A model generated the notes under the pieces. It worked only from the letters and a program-made list of their open reading frames with translations. It had not been told where the DNA came from and did not search any database. The position numbers and the translations under genes were made by a program. A stretch of DNA of 64,000 nt from an uncultured Collinsella sp. (lineage in GTDB: Bacteria; Actinomycetota; Coriobacteriia; Coriobacteriales; Coriobacteriaceae), in assembly GCA_949285915.1 (NCBI GenBank), contig CASDZW010000003.1, positions 17,508 to 81,507 of the forward strand, given 5' to 3'. Of this stretch, positions 36,845-46,241 are shown piece after piece; positions within the stretch are counted from its first letter, which is position 1, and each line of letters starts with the position of its first letter.

Positions 36845-38221
36845 TTACTCCTCTCCGTCTTTCGACGTAGTTTTAGCCATGTGCCGCTCGGCGCATGCAA
36901 GCACGCGCCGCCCCGCATCGGTCACGCCGACCGTCGCGAGGTAATCGAGCGGGGTCTCCGCCCGACGGATGAGCTCGCAGCTGCCGTCTCGGTGCAGGAG
37001 CACCTCGGCGGAGCGAAGCCGGGCGTTGTAGTTGTAGCCCATGGAGTGGCCATGGGCGCCGGCGTCGTGGATAACGAGGAGGTCGCCGATCTCGACCTCG
37101 GGAAGCTCCCGGTCGATGGCGAACTTGTCGTTGTTCTCGCAGAGTCCGCCCGTCACGTCGTAGGTGTGCGTCGCTTCGGCGCGACTCTTGTCGGGGCCGC
37201 CTTCCTGGCCGATGACGGTGATGTGGTGGTAGGCGCCGTACATGGCGGGGCGCATAAGGTCGGCCGCGCAGGCATCGACGCCGATGTAGTCCTTGTAGAT
37301 GTGCTTCTCGTGGAGGGCGCGGGTCACCAGACAGCCGTAGGGCCCCATCACGAAGCGGCCCATCTCGGTGAAGATGGCCACATCTCCCATGCCGGCGGGC
37401 ACGAGGATCTCTTCAAAGGCGCGGCGTACGCCCTCACCGATGGAGCGGATGTCGTTGGGGGTCTCACCAGGGCGATAGGGGATGCCCACGCCGCCGGAGA
37501 GGTTCACGAATGCCACGTGCGCCCCGGTTTCGCGCTCGAGCCTGACCGCGAGCTCAAAGAGGATCCGAGCGAGCGCCGGGTAGTAGTCGTTGGTAACCGT
37601 GTTGGATGCCAAAAACGCGTGGATGCCAAACTCCTCGGCACCGCGGTCCTTGAGCATGCGGAACGCCTCGAAGAGCTGCTCCTCGGTCATGCCGTACTTG
37701 GAGTCGCCGGGGTTATCCATGATGCCGTTGGCAAGCCTAAAGAGGCCGCCCGGGTTGAAGCGGCAGCTCACCGTGCGCGGAATAGGGCCGGCGACCTGCT
37801 CGAAGAAGGGGATGTGCGTGATGTCGTCAAAGTTCACGATGGCGCCGAGCTCGCGCGCGAGCACAAAGTCGGCAGCGGGCGTGTCGTTCGACGAGAACAT
37901 GATGTTATGCCCTGTGACGCCCGACCCCTCGGCAATCATGAGCTCGGTGGCACTCGAGCAGTCGAGTCCGCAGCCGCGCTCGGTGAGAAGTTTGATAAGG
38001 GCGGGGTTGGGGTTGGCCTTGACGGCGAAGTACTCCTTGAACCCGGGATTCCAGGCAAAGGCCTCGTGAATGGCGTCGATGTTGTCGCAGATGCCCGCCT
38101 CATCGTAGAGGTGAAACGGGGTGGGGAAGTGTTCTGCGATGGTAACGAGTTGGTCTTTAGAGACAAACGGCTGCTTGGCCGTGTACGCGGCGGTCGCGGC
38201 GGCGGTATCGCGCTCTGTCAT
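36845..38221 (-). CDS. lysA: Diaminopimelate decarboxylase
   Basis: LysA converts meso-DAP to lysine. The 458-residue protein is a PLP-dependent fold-type III decarboxylase: FAVKANPNPALIKLL has the PLP Lys, VNLSGGVGIPYRPGE the glycine loop, and GVDACAADLMRPAMYGAYH the family's YDACMSDLIRP-like element with altered residues. Length is slightly greater than the usual ~420. ATG 38221 follows GAGGAAGC. The gene opens the lys/dap operon and is preceded by a lysine riboswitch, so it is predicted to be repressed by lysine. Confidence 0.9.
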   Translation of the reverse strand: MTERDTAAATAAYTAKQPFVSKDQLVTIAEHFPTPFHLYDEAGICDNIDAIHEAFAWNPGFKEYFAVKANPNPALIKLLTERGCGLDCSSATELMIAEGSGVTGHNIMFSSNDTPAADFVLARELGAIVNFDDITHIPFFEQVAGPIPRTVSCRFNPGGLFRLANGIMDNPGDSKYGMTEEQLFEAFRMLKDRGAEEFGIHAFLASNTVTNDYYPALARILFELAVRLERETGAHVAFVNLSGGVGIPYRPGETPNDIRSIGEGVRRAFEEILVPAGMGDVAIFTEMGRFVMGPYGCLVTRALHEKHIYKDYIGVDACAADLMRPAMYGAYHHITVIGQEGGPDKSRAEATHTYDVTGGLCENNDKFAIDRELPEVEIGDLLVIHDAGAHGHSMGYNYNARLRSAEVLLHRDGSCELIRRAETPLDYLATVGVTDAGRRVLACAERHMAKTTSKDGEE

Positions 38222-38258
38222 GCGAGCTTCCTCTCGAGTAGCGCTCCTGCAGATGGCA

Positions 38259-38390
38259 GACAGTCCCGCGGGTGTTTCCCGCAGGCCCACCCGGTGCCCG
38301 TGCCCGAGCGACCGAGTTCGGCGGGGTTGCCTCTTCGCGGGGTCAATGCCTGCCGGCTCGCCCGCGGGTCATCTCGCCCGCTCCTCTATC
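38259..38390 (-). promoter_or_regulatory. Lysine riboswitch (L box)
   Basis: The leader of lysA, read on the minus strand, contains the conserved blocks of the L box in order: GATAGAGGAGCGG at the 5' end (B. subtilis lysC has GATAGAGGTGCGA), GAAGAGGCAACCCCGCCGAA (compare GAAAGGGGAGCGTCGCCGAA), a hairpin TGCGGG-AAACA-CCCGCG as P5, and GGGACTGTC at the 3' end. GATAG and CTGTC can close the P1 stem. No clear terminator hairpin with a U-tract follows before the lysA ribosome site about 35 bases later, so control is more likely translational. A GAGC/GCTC pair flanks the ribosome site. Confidence 0.8.
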
Positions 38391-38400
38391 GAGTTTAGCC

Positions 38401-38430
38401 ACTGTAGCATATAAAAGCACCTGCCCACAA
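38401..38430 (-). promoter_or_regulatory. Promoter of the lysA-dapABH operon
   Basis: On the minus strand a TGC-TACAGT extended -10 (38401-38406 plus the TG) lies 18 bases after TTGTGG (38425-38430). Transcription would start about ten bases ahead of the riboswitch, which fits well. The -35 match is weak. Confidence 0.55.
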
Positions 38431-38580
38431 CCGCAGCCGACGCAGAATGCGCGCGTGTTGCCGTTGGGTTTCTTGACTCGGCGCGCTGAAGGTCGGCGCG
38501 ATAGGAGAGAGGGCTTGCGCCATTTTTTGTGATGCGGCTCTACGGCTACAATGGGGCGGTACATCGACAAGGAGGCCGCT

Positions 38581-39726
38581 ATGCTCCACAATCAGACCGT
38601 CGTTCTCGAAGAGCTCACGCGCTACCGCCGCGACCTGCATCGCATCCCCGAGCTCGATTGTGACCTGCCCCAGACTATCGCCTACGTAAAGGGTGTGCTC
38701 GAGGGGCTGTCATGTGCTGTCTTTGAGCCGTGCGAGGGCGCGGTCTGTGCCTATTTCGACCTGGGGCGCCCGCGCACAGTCGCCATCCGCTCCGATATGG
38801 ACGCCCTGCCCGTCACCGAGGCGACAGGCCTGCCGTTTGCGAGCGAGCACGCCGGATGCATGCACGCCTGCGGGCACGACGGGCACATGGCCATGGCACT
38901 CGCCGCCGCCACCTGGGTCGATCGCGTCCTCTCCGGTGCCGAGGACGCCCTCGACGCGTCCGCTTTTTCTCGGAACATCCTCTTTGTCTTCCAACCCGCG
39001 GAAGAGACCACGGGCGGTGCCAAGTACGTGTGCGAAAGCGGTGTCTTAGAGCGCACCGCCACCGAGCGCATTTTCGGCTTCCATCTCTGGCCCGATCTGC
39101 CCGAGGGTGTCGTTGCATCGCGTCCCGGGGCGCTCCTCGCGCGATCGAGCGAGACCACGCTTACGTTCCATGGCGTCTCGAGCCATATCGCCAAGTGGCG
39201 CGAGGGTCGCGACGCCCTGGGCGCCGCCGCGCGCTTTGTTGTGGGGTCGAAGTGGCTTTCCAACCGGCTCGCGCAGGACGAGCCCGTGACGCTGCGCTTT
39301 GGGCGTCTCGATGCAGGTACGGTGCGCAACGCCGTCGCCGCGGAGGCACGAGTCGAGGGAAGCTTGCGCGTCTTTTCAGATGCGATGTTCGACCGGGCGC
39401 GCGAGGAGGTCCGCGCTCTCGCAAGCACCGCGGCGGAGGAGGAGGGTGTGAGCTTCGACCTCACGTTTTCGGAGGGTTATCCGCCCGTGGTGAACGACGA
39501 TGCGCTCTACGCGGAGGTTGCCCGCGCCCTTACTGACATGGAAACCGTGCCCGAGCCCCTGCTCATCGCCGAGGACTTTGCGTTCTACCAGCGCTGCATC
39601 CCGGGGGTCTTTATGCTGCTTGGCACGGGAACGGGTATTCCGCTTCATGCGGATACCTTCACCTTTGCCGAGCGCGTGCTCGTGCGCGGTCTTGAGGCCT
39701 ATCAGCGGCTGCTCGTTCTTGACTAG
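38581..39726 (+). CDS. M20-family amidohydrolase, possible N-acetyl-diaminopimelate deacetylase
   Basis: The 381-residue protein is an M20D amidohydrolase (hippuricase/IAA-amino acid hydrolase type). Metal ligands appear in AIRSDMDALPVTEATGLPF, MHACGHDGHMAMALAAA, FQPAEETTGGAKYV and the final HADTFTF His. The gene is divergent from the lysine operon, whose DapH step makes acetylated intermediates that need such a deacetylase (DapL), so this role is plausible. I chose ATG 38581 (GGAGG close upstream) because ATG 38551 overlaps a likely -10, TACAAT at 38547-38552. Confidence 0.85.
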   Translation: MLHNQTVVLEELTRYRRDLHRIPELDCDLPQTIAYVKGVLEGLSCAVFEPCEGAVCAYFDLGRPRTVAIRSDMDALPVTEATGLPFASEHAGCMHACGHDGHMAMALAAATWVDRVLSGAEDALDASAFSRNILFVFQPAEETTGGAKYVCESGVLERTATERIFGFHLWPDLPEGVVASRPGALLARSSETTLTFHGVSSHIAKWREGRDALGAAARFVVGSKWLSNRLAQDEPVTLRFGRLDAGTVRNAVAAEARVEGSLRVFSDAMFDRAREEVRALASTAAEEEGVSFDLTFSEGYPPVVNDDALYAEVARALTDMETVPEPLLIAEDFAFYQRCIPGVFMLLGTGTGIPLHADTFTFAERVLVRGLEAYQRLLVLD

Positions 39727-39786
39727 GTCTGGCGGCAAAAGCGCGAGGATGGTTCTTTTTTAGAATACGGAACTCTTCAGTTTGAG

Positions 39787-40209
39787 CTATTGCTCTGCGG
39801 CGGAAGATGCTCCATTTAGCTTGGAGATGAGCGCCTCCTGCAATACTTGAGAGAAGTTGAAGCCGCATTCTGCCGCCTTGGCATTGAGCCATGCGGGTAG
39901 GGTAACGGTCCTGCTGACCGATCGCGTGCGGTTTGCCATGCGAATAGATGGCATATAGACGTCGACTAGCACGGTTTTTTCGCGCTCGCCCGTGGAGATT
40001 TCGCTCATGGGCGAAGGTTCAGGAATGTCCTCACCATCTTGCTCAAGCCCAAAGAGCGTAATGCCGAGGAGCGCTCGTGCGGAGAGGAGGGCATCCCGTT
40101 CGTTTTTGCCGGAAGTTGCGACATCAAGATCTGGGAACGATACCGATATTTCCTCGTCCGGTTCGTAGCCGAAGACAGCGGGAAACATGTAGCGCTCTGG
40201 CATCTTCAT
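39787..40209 (-). CDS. HicB-family antitoxin (orphan)
   Basis: The 140-residue protein has a HicB-type N-terminal domain (MFPAVFGYEPDEEISVSFPD, DVATSGKNERDALLSARALL) and a C-terminal ribbon-helix-helix DNA-binding part (SRTVTLPAWLNAKAAECGFNF, then SQVLQEALISKL). HicB usually neutralises the mRNA-cleaving HicA toxin, but no HicA frame is visible on either side. ATG 40209 follows GAGGAGG with seven-base spacing. Base composition is lower in GC than the neighbours, hinting at transfer. A palindrome upstream may be its operator. Confidence 0.82.
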   Translation of the reverse strand: MKMPERYMFPAVFGYEPDEEISVSFPDLDVATSGKNERDALLSARALLGITLFGLEQDGEDIPEPSPMSEISTGEREKTVLVDVYMPSIRMANRTRSVSRTVTLPAWLNAKAAECGFNFSQVLQEALISKLNGASSAAEQ

Positions 40210-40603
40210 CTGACGACCTCCTCAGTTTCGTGATGAATAGCCTCTCATAATCTCCTCCCACAGTAACACATATAACAATATGTGTCGCCTCGAAATACTG
40301 TCTGAAGATGAGACTATTGAGGAGGTCTTACTGTTTTTCGCTGGCTTCTTACGGGATTCTGACTAGCCTCTAAAGGAGAGTTGAGTGTTCTCACAATTGC
40401 GCTGCTAGTCGCTTTGCGTGGCTCGTCCGGCAGGCAATACACTTGAACAATACTGCCGGAGAAACAACCCGTAATCTACATGCGCTGTTAGGTTTCTTGG
40501 GGGTTTGCGCGCGCCCTGCTCGTGCCGACGGAGTTTGCGCGTATCATAATCAACGTATGTGAATGCGCAGGGTGCGCCGACGTTCAGGAAGGGGAGGACG
40601 CGC
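40210..40603. other. Intergenic stretch between hicB and the wall-polymer genes
   Basis: This 394-base, comparatively AT-rich region holds the palindrome at 40266-40285, a nine-codon mini frame with a strong ribosome site (GGAGGAGATT before ATG at 40248, minus strand, ending at 40222) just ahead of hicB, and a GTCT/AGAC-rich segment near 40300-40345. No gene of normal size and no tRNA was recognised. If hicA was ever present it has been lost. Confidence 0.5.
40266..40285. promoter_or_regulatory. Palindrome upstream of hicB, candidate operator
   Basis: ACACATAT-AACA-ATATGTGT is a perfect 8+8 inverted repeat centred 66 bases upstream of the hicB start. A ribbon-helix-helix antitoxin such as HicB typically binds such a site to repress its own promoter; -10-like TATATG lies within it. 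Confidence 0.55.
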
Positions 40604-41782
40604 ATGGTCATGAAGCTCGCAGCGCTCGTCATCTCGGCGATCTTTCGCGTCTTCTCGCTTTTCCCGCAGCGCAAGAAGATCGCGCTGCTCTCGCGCCAGT
40701 CGGCCCGTCCCTTTGATTTTGAGCTCTTGGAGCCGGCGCTCGCCCAGGCCTTCTCTGGTTACAAGATCGTCTGGTGCTGCGTGACGCAGGGCGGCAAGAT
40801 GACGGTCTTGCTCATGTTGAAGCAGCTTTGGCATGTCGCTACCGCAGAAGTCTGCCTGGTCGACGGATACGTCCCCGCTGTCTCCATCCCCAAGGGGCCG
40901 CGTCGCTCGGCCTGCATCCAGCTCTGGCATGCGCTCGGCGCCGTCAAGAAGTTCGGTTTCCAGTCGCTTCATACCGCTGCCGGGCGCTCGCCCGAGGCGG
41001 CGCGCGCGTTCTCCATGCACGCCGGCTACAGCTGCATTGTCGCCGGGTTCAGCGGTGCGGTGCCCGCGTTTGCCGAGGCATTCGGCTACACCGAGGACAA
41101 GTTTTTGCCGCTCGGTCTCCCGCGCTGCGACTATCTGATTCGCCCGGAGTATGCCGAGGAGCGCGCCCGCCGCTCGGCCTCCCTCGCCGCGCAGGTCGCG
41201 GCGCTGCCCGCGCACGCCGCCGCAGACGGTGCCTCTTCTGTGACGCGCCCTGTGGTTCTTTACGCTCCCACCTTCCGCAAAAACAATGCCAACCCCGCTT
41301 GGCTTGCCGATGCGGTCTGCGCGCTTGACGCGGTGCTTCCCGCCGAGGCGGCGCTTGTGGTGTCGGCGCACCCGCTCGACGTGGAGCACCTCGAGGGTCG
41401 CTCGCTTTCGCGCCGCGTGCTCGTTGCGCGCGACACCGCCACCATCGACGCGATTCATGTGGCTGACTACGCGGTGACCGATTACTCCGCCGTGGCGTTT
41501 GAGGCGCTTCTTGCAGACAAGAAGACCTACTTCTACGTGCCCGATATCGAGGAGTACCGTATCTCGCCCGGCCTCAACGTCGACCCCGTCGCAGAAGCGT
41601 CGACCATCTCCACGACAGATGCCGCCGAGCTCGCGGACCGTATCGCGTCCGACCTTGCGAAGGGCTCCTATGACGCCGCGGGCGCCCGCGCGTTCGCACG
41701 CGCCTACGGCATTGACCCAGATCCAACCTACTGCGCCGTCGACGCCATCGTCGACGTGGTGCGCACCTACCTTAAGAACTAG
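40604..41782 (+). CDS. CDP-glycerol glycerophosphotransferase family protein (TagB/TagF-like)
   Basis: The 392-residue protein belongs to the TagB/TagF (Glyphos_transf) family that adds glycerol- or ribitol-phosphate to wall polymers. Features: a hydrophobic/basic N-terminus for membrane association, IQLWHALGAVKKFGFQS (family's QxWHG-like element), VVLYAPTFRKN, VVSAHPLDVEH, and the donor-binding ADYAVTDYSAVAFEALLADK. The ATG at 40604 follows GGGGAGG. It is shorter than TagF polymerases and closer to a primase. TagD follows 10 bases later, supplying CDP-glycerol. Confidence 0.88.
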   Translation: MVMKLAALVISAIFRVFSLFPQRKKIALLSRQSARPFDFELLEPALAQAFSGYKIVWCCVTQGGKMTVLLMLKQLWHVATAEVCLVDGYVPAVSIPKGPRRSACIQLWHALGAVKKFGFQSLHTAAGRSPEAARAFSMHAGYSCIVAGFSGAVPAFAEAFGYTEDKFLPLGLPRCDYLIRPEYAEERARRSASLAAQVAALPAHAAADGASSVTRPVVLYAPTFRKNNANPAWLADAVCALDAVLPAEAALVVSAHPLDVEHLEGRSLSRRVLVARDTATIDAIHVADYAVTDYSAVAFEALLADKKTYFYVPDIEEYRISPGLNVDPVAEASTISTTDAAELADRIASDLAKGSYDAAGARAFARAYGIDPDPTYCAVDAIVDVVRTYLKN

Positions 41783-41792
41783 GGGACCGCTC

Positions 41793-42314
41793 ATGGACGA
41801 CAACGCCATCAAGATGGTCGAGAACGCTCAGGCGACGGGCCTGCAGGTTGCCGATGCAGACGCGCCGCGCGTCCTCATCGAACAGGACCCCGGCTTTGCC
41901 GCCGCGCATCCTCACGTGGGCGTGCGTCGCGTGCTCACCTACGGCACGTTCGACCTGCTCCATTACGGGCACATCCGTCTTCTGCAGCGCGCCGCGGCGC
42001 TCGGCGACTACCTGATCGTTGCCCTTTCCACCGACGAGTTCAACGCGGCAAAGGGTAAGCGCAGCTTCTACCCCTATGAGGTGCGTCGCGAGATGCTCGA
42101 GGCCATCCGCTACGTGGACCTGGTGATTCCCGAGAGTTGCTGGGAGCAGAAGCGCTCCGACGTGGAGACCTACCGGGTCGACGTGGTCTGCATGGGCAGC
42201 GACTGGGCGGGCGACGAGCGCTTCGAGGCCCTGCGCGACCTTTGCGACGTGGTTTACCTCGATCGCACGGACGGCATCTCCACCACCGACGTCAAGAGCC
42301 GCCTCAAGGGGTAG
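41793..42314 (+). CDS. tagD: Glycerol-3-phosphate cytidylyltransferase with N-terminal extension
   Basis: TagD makes CDP-glycerol from CTP and glycerol-3-phosphate for teichoic-acid-type polymers. The core shows LTYGTFDLLHYGHIRLL with the HxGH nucleotidyltransferase motif, STDEFNAAKGK, MGSDWAGDERF, and the TagD signature YLDRTDGISTTDVKSRL. The ~44 residues before the core (MDDNAIKMVENAQATG onward) are an extension not found in the ~130-residue B. subtilis enzyme. It is cotranscribed with the TagB/F-like gene. Confidence 0.9.
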   Translation: MDDNAIKMVENAQATGLQVADADAPRVLIEQDPGFAAAHPHVGVRRVLTYGTFDLLHYGHIRLLQRAAALGDYLIVALSTDEFNAAKGKRSFYPYEVRREMLEAIRYVDLVIPESCWEQKRSDVETYRVDVVCMGSDWAGDERFEALRDLCDVVYLDRTDGISTTDVKSRLKG

Positions 42315-42491
42315 GTCAACTTACGCGTACTACGCTTTGGCTTCGTATTGCATCATCGTGCTGCACCGTGCCGCCCTTCGCATGGTGTCAAAACATGTCA
42401 GGCTGCTCCTGCTACAACGCTCCCGTACCGAAAAGAAGTGTCCGTTAGCCGAATCCCGCTGCCCTCATGTCGTTTGATGGGCATAACTTGA

Positions 42492-44006
<1,515 letters not shown>

Positions 44007-44125
44007 CGCTAGCAGAGCGAAAGCGCTGCGCACGCGGAGCGACGAGTCAGCCTTGCTCGCCGGTAGAGGTGAGCGATAAGGCGTAGCATCACGTTCGGCA
44101 GGCTGCAATCGCACCTGATGATGCG

Positions 44126-44170
44126 AAAACCGCCGCTGGTCCTGTAAAAGGGGCCGGCGGCGGTTTAAGG
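44126..44170 (+). terminator. Intrinsic terminator after the GH1 gene
   Basis: AAACCGCCGCTGGTCC (44127-44142) pairs with GGGCCGGCGGCGGTTT (44151-44166), an approximately 16-bp stem with G-U pairs and an 8-base loop; the T-run is only TTT. Confidence 0.65.
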
Positions 44171-44207
44171 TTTCAGGCGTAATTCCCGCTGTGTCAGCCA
44201 TTTCACG

Positions 44208-44360
44208 TGCTCAAGTCGGTTATGAGCGTTTATTCGCGCCTCTTCTGCCACCACGGCTCGATACGGTCGAAAAACGATAGGGAAATACCAGTTGAGTGCT
44301 TTACAAGACTAAAGTATCGATGTTGTCTTTTGCGCAATACGCTCATAATCGACTTGAGCA
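44208..44360. repeat. Long inverted repeat (possible MITE or structured RNA)
   Basis: TGCTCAAGTCGGTTATGAGC from 44208 matches the complement of the segment ending at 44360 at 21 of the first 22 positions, and a looser match continues for some ten more bases. About 93 bases lie between, containing a further GATAC/GTATC pair. The whole 44171-44384 spacer is more AT-rich than its surroundings and contains no other recognisable gene. The adjacent gene YczE reads leftwards into it. Confidence 0.65.
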
Positions 44361-44384
44361 TACGCGTTCTGGTTGGCGGAGGAG

Positions 44385-45113
44385 TTACAGCGCTTCCTCC
44401 GGCGCCCCCATGGCGTCACGCGTGAGGCTCGAGATATGGGCGAGCACAGGCAGGTATCGGTTCAGGACGTTCACAATGCGACCGACGACAACGGCGGACA
44501 CCACGGTCCCCACGCCTACCCCCGCGATGCGTCCGAGCAACAGGAACGAGAGCGCAAGCGCCACCACAACAAGCGTGGTGTCAAACGCCGCCTTGCAGCT
44601 GCCGAAGGGCTTTTGCGTGACGGCGTTGATGGCGCGCACGATGCCCTCGCCGGGAACGAGGATAACGTTGGGTGCGACCTCGATGGCGATCCCGAGGGCG
44701 AGCAAAAAGCAACCTACGGCGAGAGCTACCGCCTGAGCAGGAAGGGTTGCGAGTGCGATGGGGGAGAGGACAAGCGCGCTCACATCGATAAGCGAGCTGA
44801 ACACGATGTTGACGATTACCTGCAAAAACTGTACCGGTTTGAAGTCACGGCGCAGCAGGGCGACCTGCCCCACGATAAAGAGCATGTTGACGATGAACGT
44901 AAAGGCGCCAAAGGAGAGGCCAGACGCCTCGGCGAGCACGTAGGCCACGCAGGAGATTGCGCCGACACCCAAATCGGACTTGGCGATGAGGGCGATGGCA
45001 AACGAGTTGATCATGACGCCGAGGGCAAACCACAGGTATCGGGCGACTAGGTGGTTGCGCCGCACGGTCTCCATTGCCGGGGTGCGGCGGTTGCTGCGTT
45101 GGGCGAGGGCCAT
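44385..45113 (-). CDS. YczE/YitT-like integral membrane protein
   Basis: The 242-residue protein is a polytopic membrane protein of the YczE group (DUF6198). LWFALGVMINSFAIALIAKSD, GVGAISCVAYVLAE, FGAFTFIVNMLFIVGQVAL and NVILVPGEGIVRAINAVTQK are typical of the family; five membrane helices are visible. Function is unknown, though relatives are linked to transport of antimicrobials. It follows the MarR gene directly (start two bases before the MarR stop region, ribosome site inside MarR), so it is under the same operator. Confidence 0.82.
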   Translation of the reverse strand: MALAQRSNRRTPAMETVRRNHLVARYLWFALGVMINSFAIALIAKSDLGVGAISCVAYVLAEASGLSFGAFTFIVNMLFIVGQVALLRRDFKPVQFLQVIVNIVFSSLIDVSALVLSPIALATLPAQAVALAVGCFLLALGIAIEVAPNVILVPGEGIVRAINAVTQKPFGSCKAAFDTTLVVVALALSFLLLGRIAGVGVGTVVSAVVVGRIVNVLNRYLPVLAHISSLTRDAMGAPEEAL

Positions 45114-45114
45114 G

Positions 45115-45564
45115 CTACGCCTCACCTCCGTTTTGCTTGAGGTTGCGTATGACGCGCGCGAGAAGGTCCGAGAGCTGACGGCACTCGTCCTCGGTAAGAC
45201 CGTCGAGCGCGATCTCGTCGACGCGCGCCGCGTTGTCTGCGGCAACGTGTGCGCGCTCGGCGCCGTGCTCGGTCAGAAGCACGCACGCCTCACGCCTGTT
45301 GCCTGCTCGGATGGAGCGCATAATGAGGCCGTCTGCCTCCATGCGCGTAAGAATGCTCGTCACTGTTGACTTATCGAGGGCGCATCCCTCGCCGATCTCC
45401 TTCTGCGTGCAGCCGTTGTGCGTAGTCAGGTACTGGAGAATCTTCGGTTGGCCGGGTGTGAGGCCTGCGGCGCGGGTGAGGCGCGTGATAGCCCGGTTGG
45501 AATGACTGAACGCTATCAGCAGCTGCCAGTCAATGTTGCGTTCCCAAGGATCGATGTCCGCCAC
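45115..45564 (-). CDS. MarR-family transcriptional regulator
   Basis: The 149-residue protein is a dimeric winged-helix repressor of the MarR family: NRAITRLTRAAGLTPGQPKIL, the recognition region CTQKEIGEGCALDKSTVTSI and wing LTRMEADGLIMRSIRAGNRR. The GTG start at 45564 follows TTGGAGGCGG; an in-frame ATG further up lies over the operator. A perfect palindrome just upstream suggests autoregulation, together with the downstream membrane protein. Confidence 0.9.
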   Translation of the reverse strand: MADIDPWERNIDWQLLIAFSHSNRAITRLTRAAGLTPGQPKILQYLTTHNGCTQKEIGEGCALDKSTVTSILTRMEADGLIMRSIRAGNRREACVLLTEHGAERAHVAADNAARVDEIALDGLTEDECRQLSDLLARVIRNLKQNGGEA

Positions 45565-45592
45565 GCCGCCTCCAAAAGTTTGATGCAAAACT

Positions 45593-45631
45593 GTTTGTAT
45601 ACAAACTAACAAAGCGAGCTTGCGCCGTCAA
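45593..45631 (-). promoter_or_regulatory. MarR promoter and palindromic operator
   Basis: GTTTGTATACAAAC (45593-45606) is a perfect 14-base palindrome located about 30 bases upstream of the GTG start. A -35 TTGACG (45626-45631) and -10 TAGTTT (45603-45608), 17 bases apart, overlap the palindrome, so repressor binding would block RNA polymerase. Confidence 0.75.
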
Positions 45632-45679
45632 CTATGGACTCTGGGGAGTTTGTCGTAATCTGGGGGGAGTTGGCCGTAA

Positions 45680-45710
45680 GAAAAAGAGGGACGCCCGTAG
45701 GCGCCCCTCC
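45680..45710 (-). terminator. Intrinsic terminator of the cold-shock gene
   Basis: Read leftwards, GGAGGGGCGCC pairs with GGCGTCCCTC around TACG and is followed by TTTTTC, a standard intrinsic terminator for the gene ending at 45738. Confidence 0.82.
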
Positions 45711-45737
45711 TAACCAGTCTGCTATGTGACCGAGAGC

Positions 45738-45941
45738 TTAGAGCTTGCGGACGTTAGAAGCCTGCAGCTTGCCGTTCTGACCGGTCGTGACGTCGAACTC
45801 GACGCTCTCGCCCTCGTCGAGGGTCTTGTAGCCATCCATCTGGATCTCAGAGAAGTGAACAAACAGGTCATCCCCGTCCTCGCGGGAGATGAAGCCGTAG
45901 CCCTTCTCGGGGTTGAACCACTTAACCGTACCTTGTGCCAT
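45738..45941 (-). CDS. cspA: Cold-shock protein (CspA family)
   Basis: The 67-residue OB-fold protein binds single-stranded RNA/DNA and melts mRNA structure. [18 protein letters not shown] and [10 protein letters not shown] are the RNP1 and RNP2 motifs, and the length is canonical. ATG 45941 follows AAAGAAAGG. A long structured leader precedes it (a CGCGGCC-GTTT-GGCCGCG hairpin at 46001-46018), as often seen for cold-shock genes. A strong terminator follows. Confidence 0.95.
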   Translation of the reverse strand: MAQGTVKWFNPEKGYGFISREDGDDLFVHFSEIQMDGYKTLDEGESVEFDVTTGQNGKLQASNVRKL

Positions 45942-46241
45942 GACGTGCCTTTCTTTCGTGCCCTTGCGGGCAAAAGGTGCGCTTTCGCGCGAAACTTGAG
46001 CGCGGCCGTTTGGCCGCGAGGGATATGGTACCCCACTGGAGCGCGCTTCAAGCAGACAAGTTTTCGGGTTTCCATTTCGCGAAATCGGCTCGTTTGCTTG
46101 CACATGCGGTAGCAGGCACATCTAGCTAGGAGTCCTTCAGGCGGATACCTTAGCTGCGAGCTAATGCAACGCGGCGGCTTCTTTCCCATACTGTGACGTA
46201 CCGCAGAAGTGGATCGCGGATCTGAACAGGAAGGACAGGTT

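Noticed and set aside
38233..38290. In-frame N-terminal extension of LysA back to about 38290.
   Set aside because: It would run through the 3' part of the lysine riboswitch, and a good ribosome site lies at the ATG 38221.
40286..40603. A hicA toxin gene upstream of hicB.
   Set aside because: No frame with a HicA-like double-stranded RNA-binding pattern and no G-x-x-x-H-type motif was found; only mini-frames are present.
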